Numbered from the stretch's first letter, positions 10,325 to 21,982 are shown. The stretch is DNA of 64,000 nucleotides from Dactylellina haptotyla (GCA_031310005.1 CM062384.1:186001-250000); one strand, 5' to 3'. Numbers and translations are program-made. Notes: generated by a model not told the origin, from the sequence alone.

Positions 10325-12718
10325 ATGCTAGCTTGGCGGCGAAAAGAGGTCAATGTTTGGAACTGTATATTAGCTTTGGGTTATATAGAGTGAATCTAAT
10401 ATCTTCATAAAACTTCCTGTTGCACTTCTCCAGTAGAACCACACAAGATAATTTCACGAGGTCCGCTCTAAACTATCACAGATTTCCTTCACTGAGATTG
10501 CGTACTCAAAATTGAGATGATCGAGGACACGTTGGAGACTTTGTATTCTCATACTGCTAAGAATACTTGGGCTCAAACAGAACAACGAGTAAATTGAGGG
10601 CGGATGTCCCGCTCGAAAACAAAGCCCGAACTTTCATTCAACTATATTAGCTTTACCACTTGCTATTATGCTTATCCACAATGACGAGGTTCCTGTTTTT
10701 CGGCTATGGTTGCTTCGAATCGATTCAGAATGACCCAATCGGTTCTTACTACTCAAAGCGAATCATTGACAGCTGCAAAGGGCGTCCCTCCCGAGCATTC
10801 CCGAATGCGACTTTGCTCCACCCGAATACCCTCAAATAGGCCTCTCTACAGTGACAGTCTTCTTTCAGAGCTTTCCCTATTACGCTAGATATTTACTACG
10901 CATTGTAACCTTACGGCAGTGACCCCCGCTGAGGACTATCTTATGTATTTCACCCATTCTAGACAATAAGACCCGGATTTGCATTATAGACAACTGTTGT
11001 TCTGCATTGAATCTGTCCAACAAACACTTTAATGCGCGGAAAACATGTCTCACAAAACCAATTTGGTTATCAACTTCTTAAACTTTCCAACTCCTAGCAT
11101 CGAAAGCCTTTTCTTAGAATGTTCGCGTACGCTTTCTACACGGAAGGGCTGTAGAAGCGACTATCAGGACTCTTATCTAAGGTTTTTCGTGAGTATTTGG
11201 ATCTCTGTAGGTACACGTGTAAGGAGACACTGAGGTTTGGTGAACAGGTTGACGTTATAATGATACCCAAATCAAGCATAATCACCTTACTGCTTTCCGG
11301 GAATCCCTGAAGGAAGCGAGTCGTGTTTCATAGAATTGGCCAGGTCGCTTGCCTATGTTTGGCAGTTCGCAATCAATAGCTAGGTGTGGCTTCAGGGCCA
11401 GAAAAGATTGTGTTGTGCGGAATGCAGGGGTTCCGAGATGGGAACATCGAGTTGAAAGGACAGAAAAGAAAAACTAAATGTAGGAGGAAATCCTGCCCAT
11501 CCAAACAGAGGTCAAGTTACATTGAGCTCCTGATATTAATCTGTTTCTGGGTTGCAACTGAAGGACAGAGTGCAGCACGATAGTTATGTGAAAATCGCAT
11601 CGGCAATATATGCAATATCTCTCCGAGCTCTGAAATAAAAATAGGGCATTTCTGGATCCGAGACGTACATAGTGAAAATGCGTAGCAATGGCTCGGGTTC
11701 CCATAGACCGCTGATAAGACTAACGTTTCTCTTACAAACGATAACTTCGCGCGACCACGTAACAAATGAATGCGCCCACTGATTACTATTTTGTCTCGTT
11801 TGTTGAGTTAGGTTTCTAGGGTTCCGTTCCCCAAGTAATTTGACGCCTCACGACCCTAAACGAAACCTTGCGGACGGCCTGTTTATAGTAACTACAAACC
11901 ACATATCTAAGGAATTGCCGGACTAGGTTTTCAATATTCTCACTTTGTTATCAATTTAGAACAAAGCTTAGGAAAGGATCGCGGAAACAATGCTAACATG
12001 CAGCAGGTGCGAGATATTTACGCTTACTATAGTCGTACTCTGGGTTTCATCAGCTTCAGGCGTAACAGTCAGATGCGTGTGATTTGATATTCCTGCTGTG
12101 TGCAGAACCATATTTAGAGAAAAAAGATGCGAAATGGTTAATAACGCTAATCAAAAGAGTTGATATCGTGGCCTCGAGCGCTGCTCCTCGAGGCTCTTGA
12201 TATCGTCAGCTTGTTAAGACCAGAGCACAGGCAGCGCAAACGCCTAAGTGCTGTCAACTGTCTGGTTGTATAGATGTTTAACACCCACGATTTCTGAAAA
12301 TGTATTATTTTATGATTTGTATTATTTTCAGCCTATATGCGGACTCTGAGGGCAAAACTTTTCACCCCGTTTGTCATTGTTTATTGTGATGGAATCTAAT
12401 TGTGAACTACTTCGCCGGACTAGGTGGTTAGCACTTTTGTACAGGACAAGCCCTCATAAGCTGCAGTCTCGTAACCAGGCTGCATAAGCTGCACAGGATG
12501 ACCAGACTGAGTTGCGTCGTTGGATTTCCAAGAGAGGAAGTTTTTGACATCAAGCTGGCAAACACCCTGTCAACACGCAAAAGCTGTCAAGATGATTCAT
12601 AGAACAACGACTCGAAATCTTCCTGACTATCATTCTTGCGATCTTGGTATACCGACAGCAGCTTCCATATTCCATATTCGTAGCCAAAATCAGTCATTAA
12701 CTCCTCATAATACATCAG
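10325..12718. other. Intergenic, about 2.4 kb, no supported gene
   Basis: Only short frames occur, on both strands, none with a domain or plausible splice partners. It contains a small hairpin bracketed by direct repeats at 12160-12206. The right end carries the jjj1 promoter. I see no terminal inverted repeats of a larger element. Confidence 0.5.
12160..12206. repeat. Perfect 8-bp hairpin between 10-bp direct repeats
   Basis: GCCTCGAG at 12171-12178 and its complement CTCGAGGC at 12187-12194 form a hairpin with an 8-nt loop. TTGATATCGT occurs directly on both sides, at 12160-12169 and 12197-12206. The arrangement resembles a very small insertion with a target duplication, or a transposon footprint; it may also be chance. 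Confidence 0.6.
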
Positions 12719-14554
12719 ATGGGCGCCCAGCAATCCACTCAAGACTCCGGAAGCCAGAATAATAACAACCAGAGCGACGGCGCGATGAAGCAAGATTTTT
12801 ATACATTGCTTGGGGTGGACCGAAATGCCGACCAGGATGAGTTAGTTGGTATATTCCTGCCAGATCGCAATGGCAAAGCTTATGGCCGGCATCTAAGTAG
12901 ATGATATTTCTTTTTCCAAAATAGAATCAAAAAGGCATACCGAAGAAAGGCACTCGAGTTACACCCTGATAAGAACGTGAACAATGTGGAAGCTGCAACG
13001 AAGCTGTTCTCGGAGATTCAGTCTGCGTATGAGGTTCTCAGCGACCCGCAAGAAGTCAGTCCAAGAATCTAATGGTCGCGAATCATCACCAAATAGCCTT
13101 TTTTTTCTGATTTGTGGTATAATTACAGCGAGCGTGGTACGATTCACATCGGGAGCAAATACTCCGAGAAGACGACGACGGCGATGAATCGATCGCCGCA
13201 GCAAGAGCCGAAAATGTAACGGTAACGACTGCTGAGTTGCTCAAGCAGTTCTCTCTATTCTCTAGCCGGATGGATATGCAAGATAGCAATCCGAAGGGTT
13301 TCTATGCTACAGCTAGCAAGATCTTTGAAACGATAGCAAGGGAGGAGGAAGCTGCCGCCGCAAGAGCGGAGGAAGACATTCCTTTCTATCCTGCGTTCGG
13401 TAACTCTAAATCAGATTATCAGGAGAATGTCAGGGTATTCTACACCGCCTGGACAGGATTCTCAACCATGAAATCATTTGCATGGGAGGATAAGTACCGA
13501 TACAGAGATGCACCGGATCGAAGAGTAAGAAGGTTGATGGAAAAAGAAAACAAAAAACTCCGAGATACCGCTATCAGGGAGTTCAACGACACGGTGAAGG
13601 TACATTAGCTCCAACTCTCGTTGTGAATTACCTTTTCAACTAACGCTTCCCCGGTAGCAATTCGTGTTATATATTCGAAAGCGAGATCCGAGATATCTGC
13701 CCAATTTCCAATCAGAAAAAGAGCGGGATGCTGTAGCCCGAGAGGCATCGCAAGACCAATCGCGAAGAGCGAGGATGGAAAATGCCGCCAAATTGGCTAA
13801 CTATAAAGAAGCCGAATGGTCGAAAACAGCAGATATAAGGGATGATAGTGATGATGACGACGATGACGATGATGATGAAGAGCCAGCGGTGGAATTTGAA
13901 TGCGTGGCTTGCAACAAAACGTTCAAAACGGAAAAGCAAATGGAAATGCATGAGAAGAGCAAAAAGCATATAAAGATGGTACAAACGATAAAACGACAAA
14001 TGCGGAAGGATGGGATTGCTTTGCATTTAGATGAAGATGATCATCTGCCGAAAGGAAAATCAAAGAAAAATAAGAGAGCGCAAAAATTTGAGGATGGGGA
14101 TGAGGATGAAGAACAAGAATACGATAGCGCTGATTTATCAGGGGAAGAAAAACCAACAGAAAGCGCCGACACCGTCGAAGAGGATGAATCAGACACATCG
14201 CTGACAAAAGAGACCCAAAAGATAAACATTGAAGATGAAGAGGAAGTGCTGGATGTAGATGATGCCAACGGCTCAAGTGATAAAGAGGCTTCCGAAAACG
14301 AAACAAACCCATCCCAATCGAAATCCAAAACGAAGAAGGCTAGAAGGAAGGCAAAACAATCAAAGCCACAACAAGAGGTGAGAGAAAATCCGCTATACTA
14401 CCCGGAAGCTATACAATACTAAATTCGCTTGAAACAGGCCGAAAACAAATGCGGAGTATGCGGAGCAAGTTTTGACTCTCGAACAAAACTCTTCCAGCAT
14501 ATTCGGGTTGAAAATCATGCGGCTCCAGTGCCCGCCAAAAAAGGCAAAAGATAG
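12719..14554 (+). CDS. jjj1: Jjj1/DNAJC21-type J-domain and C2H2 zinc-finger protein
   Basis: Five exons, 12719-12840, 12925-13054, 13129-13599, 13658-14377 and 14438-14554, join in phase into 519 residues. The J domain begins at residue 24 ([10 protein letters not shown]) and has HPD at residues 54-56. It continues into the conserved Jjj1 middle region ([23 protein letters not shown]). A long acidic Asp run precedes the first C2H2 finger (CVAC from residue 323, then paired His). The last exon carries a second finger (CGVCGASF..., H502, H508). In yeast, Jjj1 works with Hsp70 and Rei1 to recycle Arx1 from pre-60S particles in the cytoplasm. All key motifs are present. The first intron uses a GTTAGT donor. 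A start at the internal Met 24 is possible but would shorten the N-terminus only. Confidence 0.93.
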
Positions 14555-14739
14555 TGAAACTCCAGTAGAATATTAATACAATCCTTTATACAGCCGTTAA
14601 TCTGGGTTCGTAACTCCGTGGGTAAATTCCTGAAACCGGTGGGATAAAAAAAGGGGGGCGTGAAACCATGGTGCAATGATCGCGAAAGGGTTTTCGACAG
14701 CATCTGTGCCCGTAAACTTGGTTGTACAGATTGGATATC

Positions 14740-15957
14740 TTATTTTGTATGAATAAGATCCAAAAGGTATCCATCAAGAAGGATTATACGAAACCGTGGT
14801 GACACCAGTTTCTTCCAAGACCTACTTAAGGTCCGCTTGAAGGCAACTAGTTCGATATTCCATCCACCAGCAAGACATCTCTCTACAGTTTTGTAAAACC
14901 CGTCAGAGAACTCGGTAACGTTTCCGTCGCCGGTTGCTAGTACGATAGTCGAAGGGACATAGTCGACGAGAGATTCCAGTATCTTCATAATGATAACTTC
15001 ATCGACCGCCTGTTCTCCTATTCTTTTGGCAGATGATTCATTTGAGGGATCGGAACGATAGCCACGGTTGTTTGATGACAGAGCAGGACTTCCGTCATCT
15101 TTTTGCACTCGTTTGAGAATGTTGATTTCGTAATCGAGCTTGCGAGCTTCGGATATCAGGTCTTTGTTCTTAGTCGAGCCGACGAGAACTTTCTTTTCCG
15201 CCTGACGTCCTCGTTCGAGGATCATGGAAAGTGTACCGAAGGAAAATTGAAGCCTAGGTATGGCTCGAGATTGGTCGTAATTGAGGAGCTTTTTCACACT
15301 TTCGTAGAATCCAATAGATATCTATAAATTGACTAGTCTTAGCGAAATTTCGCTGTTATTTTAGTACGGGACTGGAAAGTCTCTTACATTTGAATAGTCG
15401 ACGAAAACATGAATCCCAGTAGCCGTCGCGCTGTGGGGATTTCTGGGAATATATGGTGCACTATGAGGAACCTCATAGATGAGATCCCGGATTCGTTCAA
15501 TCAAATCTTCACTGTGTTTCGAAGATTCAATATTCTTGAAAGTTAGCCGCTTTGATGTTTTGCTTTTCCGGGATTCTCCATTGCCTTTCTCGGGGCGGAT
15601 CGATGCTGGCAGAAGCGTTGGCGCACGGGGCTGCTTCTTAGGAGCTACAGCCGGAGGACTCGGCCCCTTGAGCTGGATTTGCGTAGTTACGGAATTTTTG
15701 AGGGAGAGAAGTTCTCGGAAAGGGTTCGGGCGTGACGGTATTGTCAAATTATTTTTGATGATTGTGGTTTGGATAACTGGTTGCGCGGCATGACTCCAAA
15801 GGGTAGTCGTTGAGTCAGTGGTCTCAGGATGAGGGAGAGAGTCTGCTGCAGTCGTAGGATGGAATAAGGAGAGAGATCGTAGGAGATCAATGGCAGAGGA
15901 GAGGTCGAAGGGGTTCTTCTTCTCCTCCTCCGCCGGGAGAGGTAGGACCGCCGTCAT
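14740..15957 (-). CDS. NYN-domain protein (PIN-like nuclease fold)
   Basis: Exon 1 (15957-15388) and exon 2 (15321-14740) join in phase at a GTAAGA donor and TATAG acceptor, giving 383 residues. The first 150 residues are low-complexity and basic. Near residue 183 the strand IHVFVDYSN, continuing across the intron as ISIGFYES, is the first NYN motif with an acidic residue. The second exon has the domain core including VDEVIIMKILESL and the TGDGN motif followed by FSDGFYKTVERCL, ending in a hydrophobic strand. NYN domains are predicted metal-dependent RNases; the aspartates seen are consistent with activity, but no substrate is evident. The ATG at 15957 was chosen over an upstream non-ATG extension. 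It converges with jjj1. Confidence 0.8.
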
Positions 15958-16959
15958 GGCAGGGAGGGTGTGCGCGCATATGATGTCGATGTCGAGGTTG
16001 ATGATGGGGAGAGGGCGGTTCGATGAGGGATGATGTCGTTGCCGGTCTGGGGACTCGGCTAAATTGTGTTGTGCTCGGCAGGGATTGTCCAAAAGTGTAA
16101 CGACACGCAACACATTGCGATTCCTCCAGTCTGCTCTTACAGCGCAGCTACGGCTCGTTATGTTTTCTAACGAAGGATCCGACCAAAGTCCGGCCGGCGA
16201 GGCTTCCTTCCTTGGCTTGCCGTCCCCTCGCTTCGTCCGCCTGCATGATTAGCCCGCATCAACGAGGCTGCAAAGGATCCATTCGAGCAGCACCTTCCTG
16301 CACTTTGAGTCGTTAGCAGCCTCAGAGTGGGAGGGGATCGGTGCGGGGTGGACGTGTGGAACCGCGTGCACGAACGAATTGATGATAGTGAACTCTGCAC
16401 GTTAAGAGTCATCATAGAGGATTGAGCCCAAAACCCCATCAACACCATTACATTTTCTTAACGGGCGTTGACAGTTGGCGACTCAGAAACGTGAGGTTAA
16501 CGTTTTCTAAATTATGGCGTCTAAACTCGAGACTATCTAGAAAAATCTTAATACCTCAAACGCCGCTCCCACGAGTGCTCCAAACCGATCAGCCTCGCTC
16601 TCAGAGTTGGATTGTTGGTAAATTTGGTGCAGGATTGCCCAACGAGCCGATATAATCGACAACATACGTACGCGGCTGCCTTTCTATCAGCCTTCGGATA
16701 GCTAGAAAGGCCCACAGCAAAGTAGCCAGAGCATAATACTATTCACAAGCGCTCTCGGTCGAGAACCCTCTCCTGACTTCTCTGCCAACAACGCTCCCCT
16801 TCCTTGAACCCAAATTGCCGGGACGGTGAGCTCTATGTTCCCCTAGGCTCTCAAACCCCCTCGTCCTTTGGGTGCGATTTCTAGTCTGTTCTTCCAGACT
16901 AGGTAACTCAACCTTAACCTCGCGACGACACGACATTCAGTCGAAAACAAGTTGCAAAA
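15958..16959. promoter_or_regulatory. Divergent promoter region between the NYN gene and an F-box gene
   Basis: About 1 kb with no supported gene, shared by two divergently transcribed genes. It holds a hairpin at 16678-16711 about 250 bases before the F-box ATG. No clear TATA box is seen for either side. Confidence 0.45.
16678..16711. repeat. Nested inverted repeat
   Basis: GCCTTTCTA at 16678-16686 pairs perfectly with TAGAAAGGC at 16703-16711. Inside, CTATC at 16684-16688 can alternatively pair with GATAG at 16697-16701. It may be an operator or a structured leader element; function unknown. Confidence 0.55.
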
Positions 16960-18021
16960 ATGGTTTCAACCCTCTTAAGCCCTCCGGCGGCGGCAATAAG
17001 CGACCTACCCATAGAACTTCATGAGCAGATAATCTCGTATCTCCCCTGGCGAGATAGAATCAACTGCGAGCATGTCTGTAAAGTGTGGCGCGAAGTCATC
17101 CGTAGCCGCTTTTCCGAAGGCCGCTACACCATCGCCCCATGGCTTCCCGAGCAACATTACGACTTTGGTTTCTACGCTCCCTTAAAAATTCATAATCTTC
17201 TCCTAGAGCGTCAAACCTTCAGCTTTAAGTGTCACAAGGGCCATAAATTCTTCCAAGTTCCTGGCCTTGTCAGTGACGAACTCTTTCAGGAATTAGAAGG
17301 AAGTATCGCTGAAGACTATCTTGGGGTGGTCAATTCTATCTGCTCGTTCGATATCATCGAGAAAAATAATGATACAGAGAATCCAACCATGACCACTAAA
17401 ACTGTAGCTAATCTTTCACTCCTGAACGATATGGTCGTCTACCCGGCCTGGGTATATGACGATGAGATCGTCAAGCTCTACTGCAGTTTTACTCGCCAGA
17501 TACCAGAGTCCGAGGACCCAAATGCCAATGTGGCGGATGATAATGATGAGAATCGGGAGAACATACCACCAGCAAATTCTGATGATGAAACCGCCGTTCC
17601 TGCCACTGGTAATGATACCGGCACCGCATCCCAGGCTTTATCAGTTGTCACTCCCACCTCTCGCCGACCTACGCGTGTCAATGTATCAGACGGTAGCTTC
17701 ACCGCCCAAGTACACAGGGATAGCGATGATGAGTACTTCCGCCTCACTCTTGGTGGCCTTCTCCTCAGCATTCGACAAAATCTCCTCGATGATGTTTTCA
17801 AAGAAGCTGGGTTAGACGAGGCACACAGTAGCTCGTCTTCAGACTACCAAGATAAGTTGATGAGGGATAAGAGGAGGAGAGAAGTAGAGGACGCAACCAT
17901 TGTGATTGACGATTTGCATTTCATTAAAGTCAGAGAGAACCAGGCATTGAGCATTGTCTTCAACGCTTTGGTTCTTCCCGACAAGGGCGAACCAATAAAC
18001 ATTACGGACATTTTGTGCTAA
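16960..18021 (+). CDS. F-box protein, array member 1
   Basis: Single exon, 353 residues, with the ATG in an AAAAATGG context. The F-box is at about residues 14-58 (ISDLPIELHEQIISYLPWRDRI, then CKVWREVI). F-box proteins bind Skp1 and bring substrates to SCF ubiquitin ligases. The rest is the least typical of the family here: it has an acidic Asn/Asp-rich insert (residues about 185-225) and lacks a clear DEPLFSP motif, but keeps the family's 'C.VW' F-box signature and the basic/aromatic region IHNLLLERQTFSFKC after the F-box. It opens an array of six F-box genes. Target unknown. Confidence 0.82.
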   Translation: MVSTLLSPPAAAISDLPIELHEQIISYLPWRDRINCEHVCKVWREVIRSRFSEGRYTIAPWLPEQHYDFGFYAPLKIHNLLLERQTFSFKCHKGHKFFQVPGLVSDELFQELEGSIAEDYLGVVNSICSFDIIEKNNDTENPTMTTKTVANLSLLNDMVVYPAWVYDDEIVKLYCSFTRQIPESEDPNANVADDNDENRENIPPANSDDETAVPATGNDTGTASQALSVVTPTSRRPTRVNVSDGSFTAQVHRDSDDEYFRLTLGGLLLSIRQNLLDDVFKEAGLDEAHSSSSSDYQDKLMRDKRRREVEDATIVIDDLHFIKVRENQALSIVFNALVLPDKGEPINITDILC

Positions 18022-18226
18022 GAGAGTTCAGCAGCATTGGCTATCGATTTATGGAATTACCATATCTTTCTTTTCCCTTTCTTTTTCTGAAACATTGGGC
18101 TCGGGTTCCTTATATTCTTGTTATGATGGTATCATTCATATAATACAGGTTATTTATTCTTCGCAATTAATGATATTCTATCGTTTGCCTACCAAGTCGC
18201 TCTTACATGTTCCTCGCACAAGCTAT

Positions 18227-18919
18227 TCACACAGACCATACCGTACCCATGTTTGAAATCTCAGTCACGACAACATGAAAACCCCGGCCGTGGGGATTAA
18301 ACACCATTCTGGTCTTCGATTTTTCGCCCTGTTGAAGTAAAATTCTCAGGTCACCCTCGGACACCCTCGCAACCTTCTCAACCATCTGCCGGAGTGACGT
18401 ATCCTGTCCACTGAAAGCTTCAAGCCCAGGTCCCAAACTGCGCAGGGTGATAAATCCCGGCCGAAACTCCATGCCCACCCTAAAATACTCCATGTTGCTC
18501 TTCAAATCAGCTTCATCTCTCATGAATGGAGAAAAGATAGGATCATCGAGGACCGGTGACCGCGTAATATCCTTAGCATCCACCACCTTTTCGCGAGGTC
18601 GCCTAGCGATAACAAATTCCGGAACCCTCCGACCGATAAAATATTCTTTGACAGCACCGGATTGAACGATACATCCGAATACCGAATATCTGTCCTTATA
18701 TTGTATTATTTGATGCATTCCCGGAGGCCCAACGCGAACTTTCGGTTCATGTCCCAATTTATTGGCGTGCTCCACTCCAAAGTATCTCGTTTGTAAGATT
18801 GACCTGGTTTTTAAAAGCGTTCTCCATAGCGGGCAGACTGTGGCTGCGTGCACCTGATCCTCAATGTTAAGGTAGGATAGTATCTGGATTTGAAGTTCGG
18901 GAGGGAGGAATAGGACCAT
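18227..18919 (-). CDS. F-box protein, array member 2
   Basis: Single exon, 230 residues, the only minus-strand member of the left array; it converges with member 1, leaving about 200 bases between stops. The F-box starts almost at the N-terminus (LPPELQIQILSYLNIEDQV, CPLWRTLL). The family motif appears as LDDPIFSPF at residues 124-132. The C-terminal helix begins TSLRQMVEKVARVSEGDL and is followed by a strand, FHVVVTEI. Single-exon structure and motif order match the other members. Role as an SCF adaptor is inferred from the F-box. Confidence 0.82.
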   Translation of the reverse strand: MVLFLPPELQIQILSYLNIEDQVHAATVCPLWRTLLKTRSILQTRYFGVEHANKLGHEPKVRVGPPGMHQIIQYKDRYSVFGCIVQSGAVKEYFIGRRVPEFVIARRPREKVVDAKDITRSPVLDDPIFSPFMRDEADLKSNMEYFRVGMEFRPGFITLRSLGPGLEAFSGQDTSLRQMVEKVARVSEGDLRILLQQGEKSKTRMVFNPHGRGFHVVVTEISNMGTVWSV

Positions 18920-19607
18920 TTTTCGGTACGGTGAAATTTAGATGTTAAGCTTAAGCTAGCTTAAGCCGAGACACAGGCACTCAAATGGCAATGTACCTCG
19001 CGACATATATATCCCGTGCAAAGGGCAGAAAACAGTCTAATATACTGTGGTTGGTCAATGGTAACCCCGCGTACGTGTACTCGCTCAAATTCGTCAGCGG
19101 GATTCGTGCACCGATACAACCTATAATTGGCTAACGTTAAGGTCAACGCACTCTGGCCGGGTTTTTGGCTAGTCTCGTTGGCCAAACGGGGCAGTTTTGC
19201 GGTTTTTGGCTGCATCAAACCCACCACAAGAGTGCCTACATAAACAGCAACACTGTGAAGCTCCAGGATCTAAGCCAAAATGATATAATTTTTCCTGGAA
19301 TATTGTGAATTAATAATATAAAAATGTAAATGCAGATATATCAACCTGTGTCGTGGCCAAAGCTAGGCCCCCATGCATGGCATGTAGATCCATCAGACTC
19401 CCCAACTAGCTAATCAATCCTTATGAGCGTAAGCTCCCCACGTTATAACAAGGATTGGCCCGCTGATGCTCTATTTCGCATTGTTTCAAGGGCTCCAATA
19501 TTCCAGAAAAAACACTGGCAATAACAACATTCAATCCTCAACGTTATACCAAACAAAAATACAAAAATCGAATATATCCAGTACCAGTTGGATTACACAA
19601 GAAAAAT
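18920..19607. promoter_or_regulatory. Divergent promoter between F-box members 2 and 3
   Basis: About 690 bases between two divergently transcribed F-box genes, AT-rich near 19280-19330. No coding frame is supported. The shared promoter could co-regulate both genes; no defined site is recognised. Confidence 0.4.
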
Positions 19608-20351
19608 ATGGCCGATCCAGCCCAGCAGGGCATCCTAAGTCTCTCCGTCGAGATTCACTTACAAATCCTATCATATGCGTTTGATCCGGATTTCGCTGGC
19701 CAAATCCACGCAGCGGCGACCTGCGACCTCTGGAAAAACATTCTTTTAAACGATAATATACTAAAAAAGGCTCGATACGAAATCTTCAGAACATATACGC
19801 ACAAATTGTTCAGCTCGATTCAAGACAGACTGTTAATCACAGTCGAGAATGATACGATAACACGATATCGATTCGCCGTATTGGGATACGGACTGCTCGA
19901 CTTCCCTTTCATAGACGAACCTCTCCGATCACCATATTCCGAATGGGGCCATATATCATCTGAACCGAGAAATCCCTCCGGTCTCGATCGAGATAGCGAC
20001 ATTGAAGTTTCCGCAGTAAACGCCGTAGAATTTCGCAAGACCTCTCGGGCAGAATTCGAATCCCTCCCTCCCCAGAAGTCGGTGGACACAATATACTTCC
20101 ACGTGAGCCTCAACGATAGCACACTTTCAAATCCTTACGGAAGCGTATGGATGTGGTTAGCTATGGATAAAGATACAACGATCAGGCATTGGATGGAAAC
20201 CTTTTATTCTTCTATCCGAACGCGGCTTGCAGAGATAGTTCCAGGTTACGGGGGAAAATTGGACATTCGCATTCGATTATTACCGTTTACGCACCCTTCG
20301 TTCGCAGATATATGGTACTTGGATGCTGAGGTTAGACTACAGCATAATTAA
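19608..20351 (+). CDS. F-box protein, array member 3
   Basis: Single exon, 247 residues. The F-box lies at about residues 10-55 (LSLSVEIHLQILSYAF, CDLWKNIL) and includes a two-residue expansion relative to members 1 and 2. The motif is IDEPLRSPY at residues 102-110. The C-terminal helix starts TTIRHWMETFYSSIRTRL and leads into two predicted strands (KLDIRIRLLPF; YLDAEVRLQ). The architecture is shared with members 4 and 5, which are most alike. Substrate unknown. Confidence 0.82.
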   Translation: MADPAQQGILSLSVEIHLQILSYAFDPDFAGQIHAAATCDLWKNILLNDNILKKARYEIFRTYTHKLFSSIQDRLLITVENDTITRYRFAVLGYGLLDFPFIDEPLRSPYSEWGHISSEPRNPSGLDRDSDIEVSAVNAVEFRKTSRAEFESLPPQKSVDTIYFHVSLNDSTLSNPYGSVWMWLAMDKDTTIRHWMETFYSSIRTRLAEIVPGYGGKLDIRIRLLPFTHPSFADIWYLDAEVRLQHN

Positions 20352-20780
20352 CTCCTGATAAGCTCGTTGGCTGATATCTGTCGACATATACCTATAGATT
20401 AGTGATCCTTTTGGGCTCGTGTGATTCGAGGGTTATATTCAACATGTATTTCATGAAACTTTTGCACCCGAAAAGTAAAATTTCCGCGATATTTTAGAAA
20501 CAGGATTATGGGTATGTAAACAGCGATCAAATGCATACAGGACGGACACCCAATCGATGACAATCCAATCTCGTTGAAATGTCTCCACGTAGATACCTGC
20601 GCATATGGACCAACACATTTTGGCATTACGTGCTCCTGGTGGCCTAGTTGAGCTGGTAGCACCAAGCTGTCGTCTAATTTCGGCCTAACTAGACTTACTC
20701 TGATAATTGACTCCGCGAACTTCGGGTTCCCTCAATTCTAAAACTCTCCACATCACCATCAGTTCAGTCTAACGGACACC
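20352..20780. other. Short intergenic between F-box members 3 and 4
   Basis: About 430 bases; no coding frame is supported. It should hold the 3' end of member 3 and the promoter of member 4, with no recognisable element. Confidence 0.4.
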
Positions 20781-21635
20781 ATGTCTAGCAACAAGCCCGC
20801 AGAGACAACCAACATAACCAAACTACCAACTGAATTGCAAATCGAAATACTTACATACCTCACTGAAATTTCAGACCAAGTCGCACTTAGTTCCACCTGT
20901 CGTCTATGGCATGATATTCTCAGTAGAAATCAGTATCATCTAAAAGCGCGATACGGGGATCGCCCAAGCCGTTATCTACCCGACTTGCATCGACTTTTCG
21001 ATATATGTATAGATTTGATTTGTACGACGCGAAACGGGTTTCTCCAAACGTATACCTTTCATACCTATGATTTAGGAAAGTTGGATGCGGTCTTCCTCGA
21101 CGATCCTCTACTCGCGCCAGGATCCGACTATTGCGCGGCTCTTTTCATTTTTGGCGGGTTTGAAATCCCTGGGAGGCACCACGAGATAAAATCGTCGTTG
21201 TTCACAATGGCGACAAAGCAACTTAGCTGCGAACAAGTTGATTTCCGATATTTCTGTTTATCCGAAACGATGTACCACACCGACGTTTATTCACGGAGGG
21301 ATGTCCGCGATGCTATCAATTTCTACTTTAAACTCTTTGACCATAAACACGAAGTGTTGCGCAAGTGGTGGGGGATGGTGACCATGCCACGAGGGGCAAC
21401 GGTGAAACAGTGGATGCAAAAAGCATACGAGGAGATCAATATGGAACTCGCGCAAATGAAAATTGCCGTAGACGGATGCTTTGAGGTCAGATTCCGTGAC
21501 AAACGCTTCGACCGACTTATCGGCTGGGGTATCGAAGTCTTAATCATCACCCCGAAGCCGCAGAAGAAGGTTGTCCTAGCGGTACGGTCTCTCGGGCGGT
21601 CCCTGAATTTCAAGAATGTCTTGAAGAGGGGTTAG
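20781..21635 (+). CDS. F-box protein, array member 4
   Basis: Single exon, 284 residues. The F-box is at residues 13-57 (ITKLPTELQIEILTYL, CRLWHDIL). The family motif is LDDPLLAPG at residues 106-114. A longer middle region (residues about 120-195) contains the insert FGGFEIPGRHHEIK not seen in other members. The C-terminal part ATVKQWMQKAYEEI then FEVRFRDK and IGWGIEVLIIT follows the family helix-strand-strand order. The end is basic. Function as an SCF adaptor is inferred. Confidence 0.82.
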   Translation: MSSNKPAETTNITKLPTELQIEILTYLTEISDQVALSSTCRLWHDILSRNQYHLKARYGDRPSRYLPDLHRLFDICIDLICTTRNGFLQTYTFHTYDLGKLDAVFLDDPLLAPGSDYCAALFIFGGFEIPGRHHEIKSSLFTMATKQLSCEQVDFRYFCLSETMYHTDVYSRRDVRDAINFYFKLFDHKHEVLRKWWGMVTMPRGATVKQWMQKAYEEINMELAQMKIAVDGCFEVRFRDKRFDRLIGWGIEVLIITPKPQKKVVLAVRSLGRSLNFKNVLKRG

Positions 21636-21982
21636 ACGAGAACGAAGGAACAAAAGAAGGAAGTAGCTCCTTGTTTGACGACCAGCGTTCCATGTCTGTG
21701 TTCAATACAGGTCGCACCATTCATGCATTGGCACTTGCCCTCTTTCGACGAGTTCCTGAATCTTGGATATTCGGACCATGCCGTATTCAGATTAGCAACC
21801 AACATTCCGATCTTAATTGCGAAAGGTATTAATGCTCCAAATATTCCGATCAGTCGCCCACCTTTTTTTTTCCCCGACCAGATGCAAAATTCGAGAACAA
21901 AGAAAAATAAACACCCCTTCATGGCATACCCGTATACGTATGCATATGATATACGACCGTCGATACTACGAACAGAAAGCAA
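21636..21982. other. Short intergenic between F-box members 4 and 5
   Basis: About 350 bases without a supported gene. Frames open on both strands are short and not alike any family member. Confidence 0.4.

Noticed and set aside
9732-10353. Long antisense frames opposite the acidic protein
   Set aside because: GAA/GAG tracts read backwards give Leu, Ser or Phe runs free of stops; no domain or start context.
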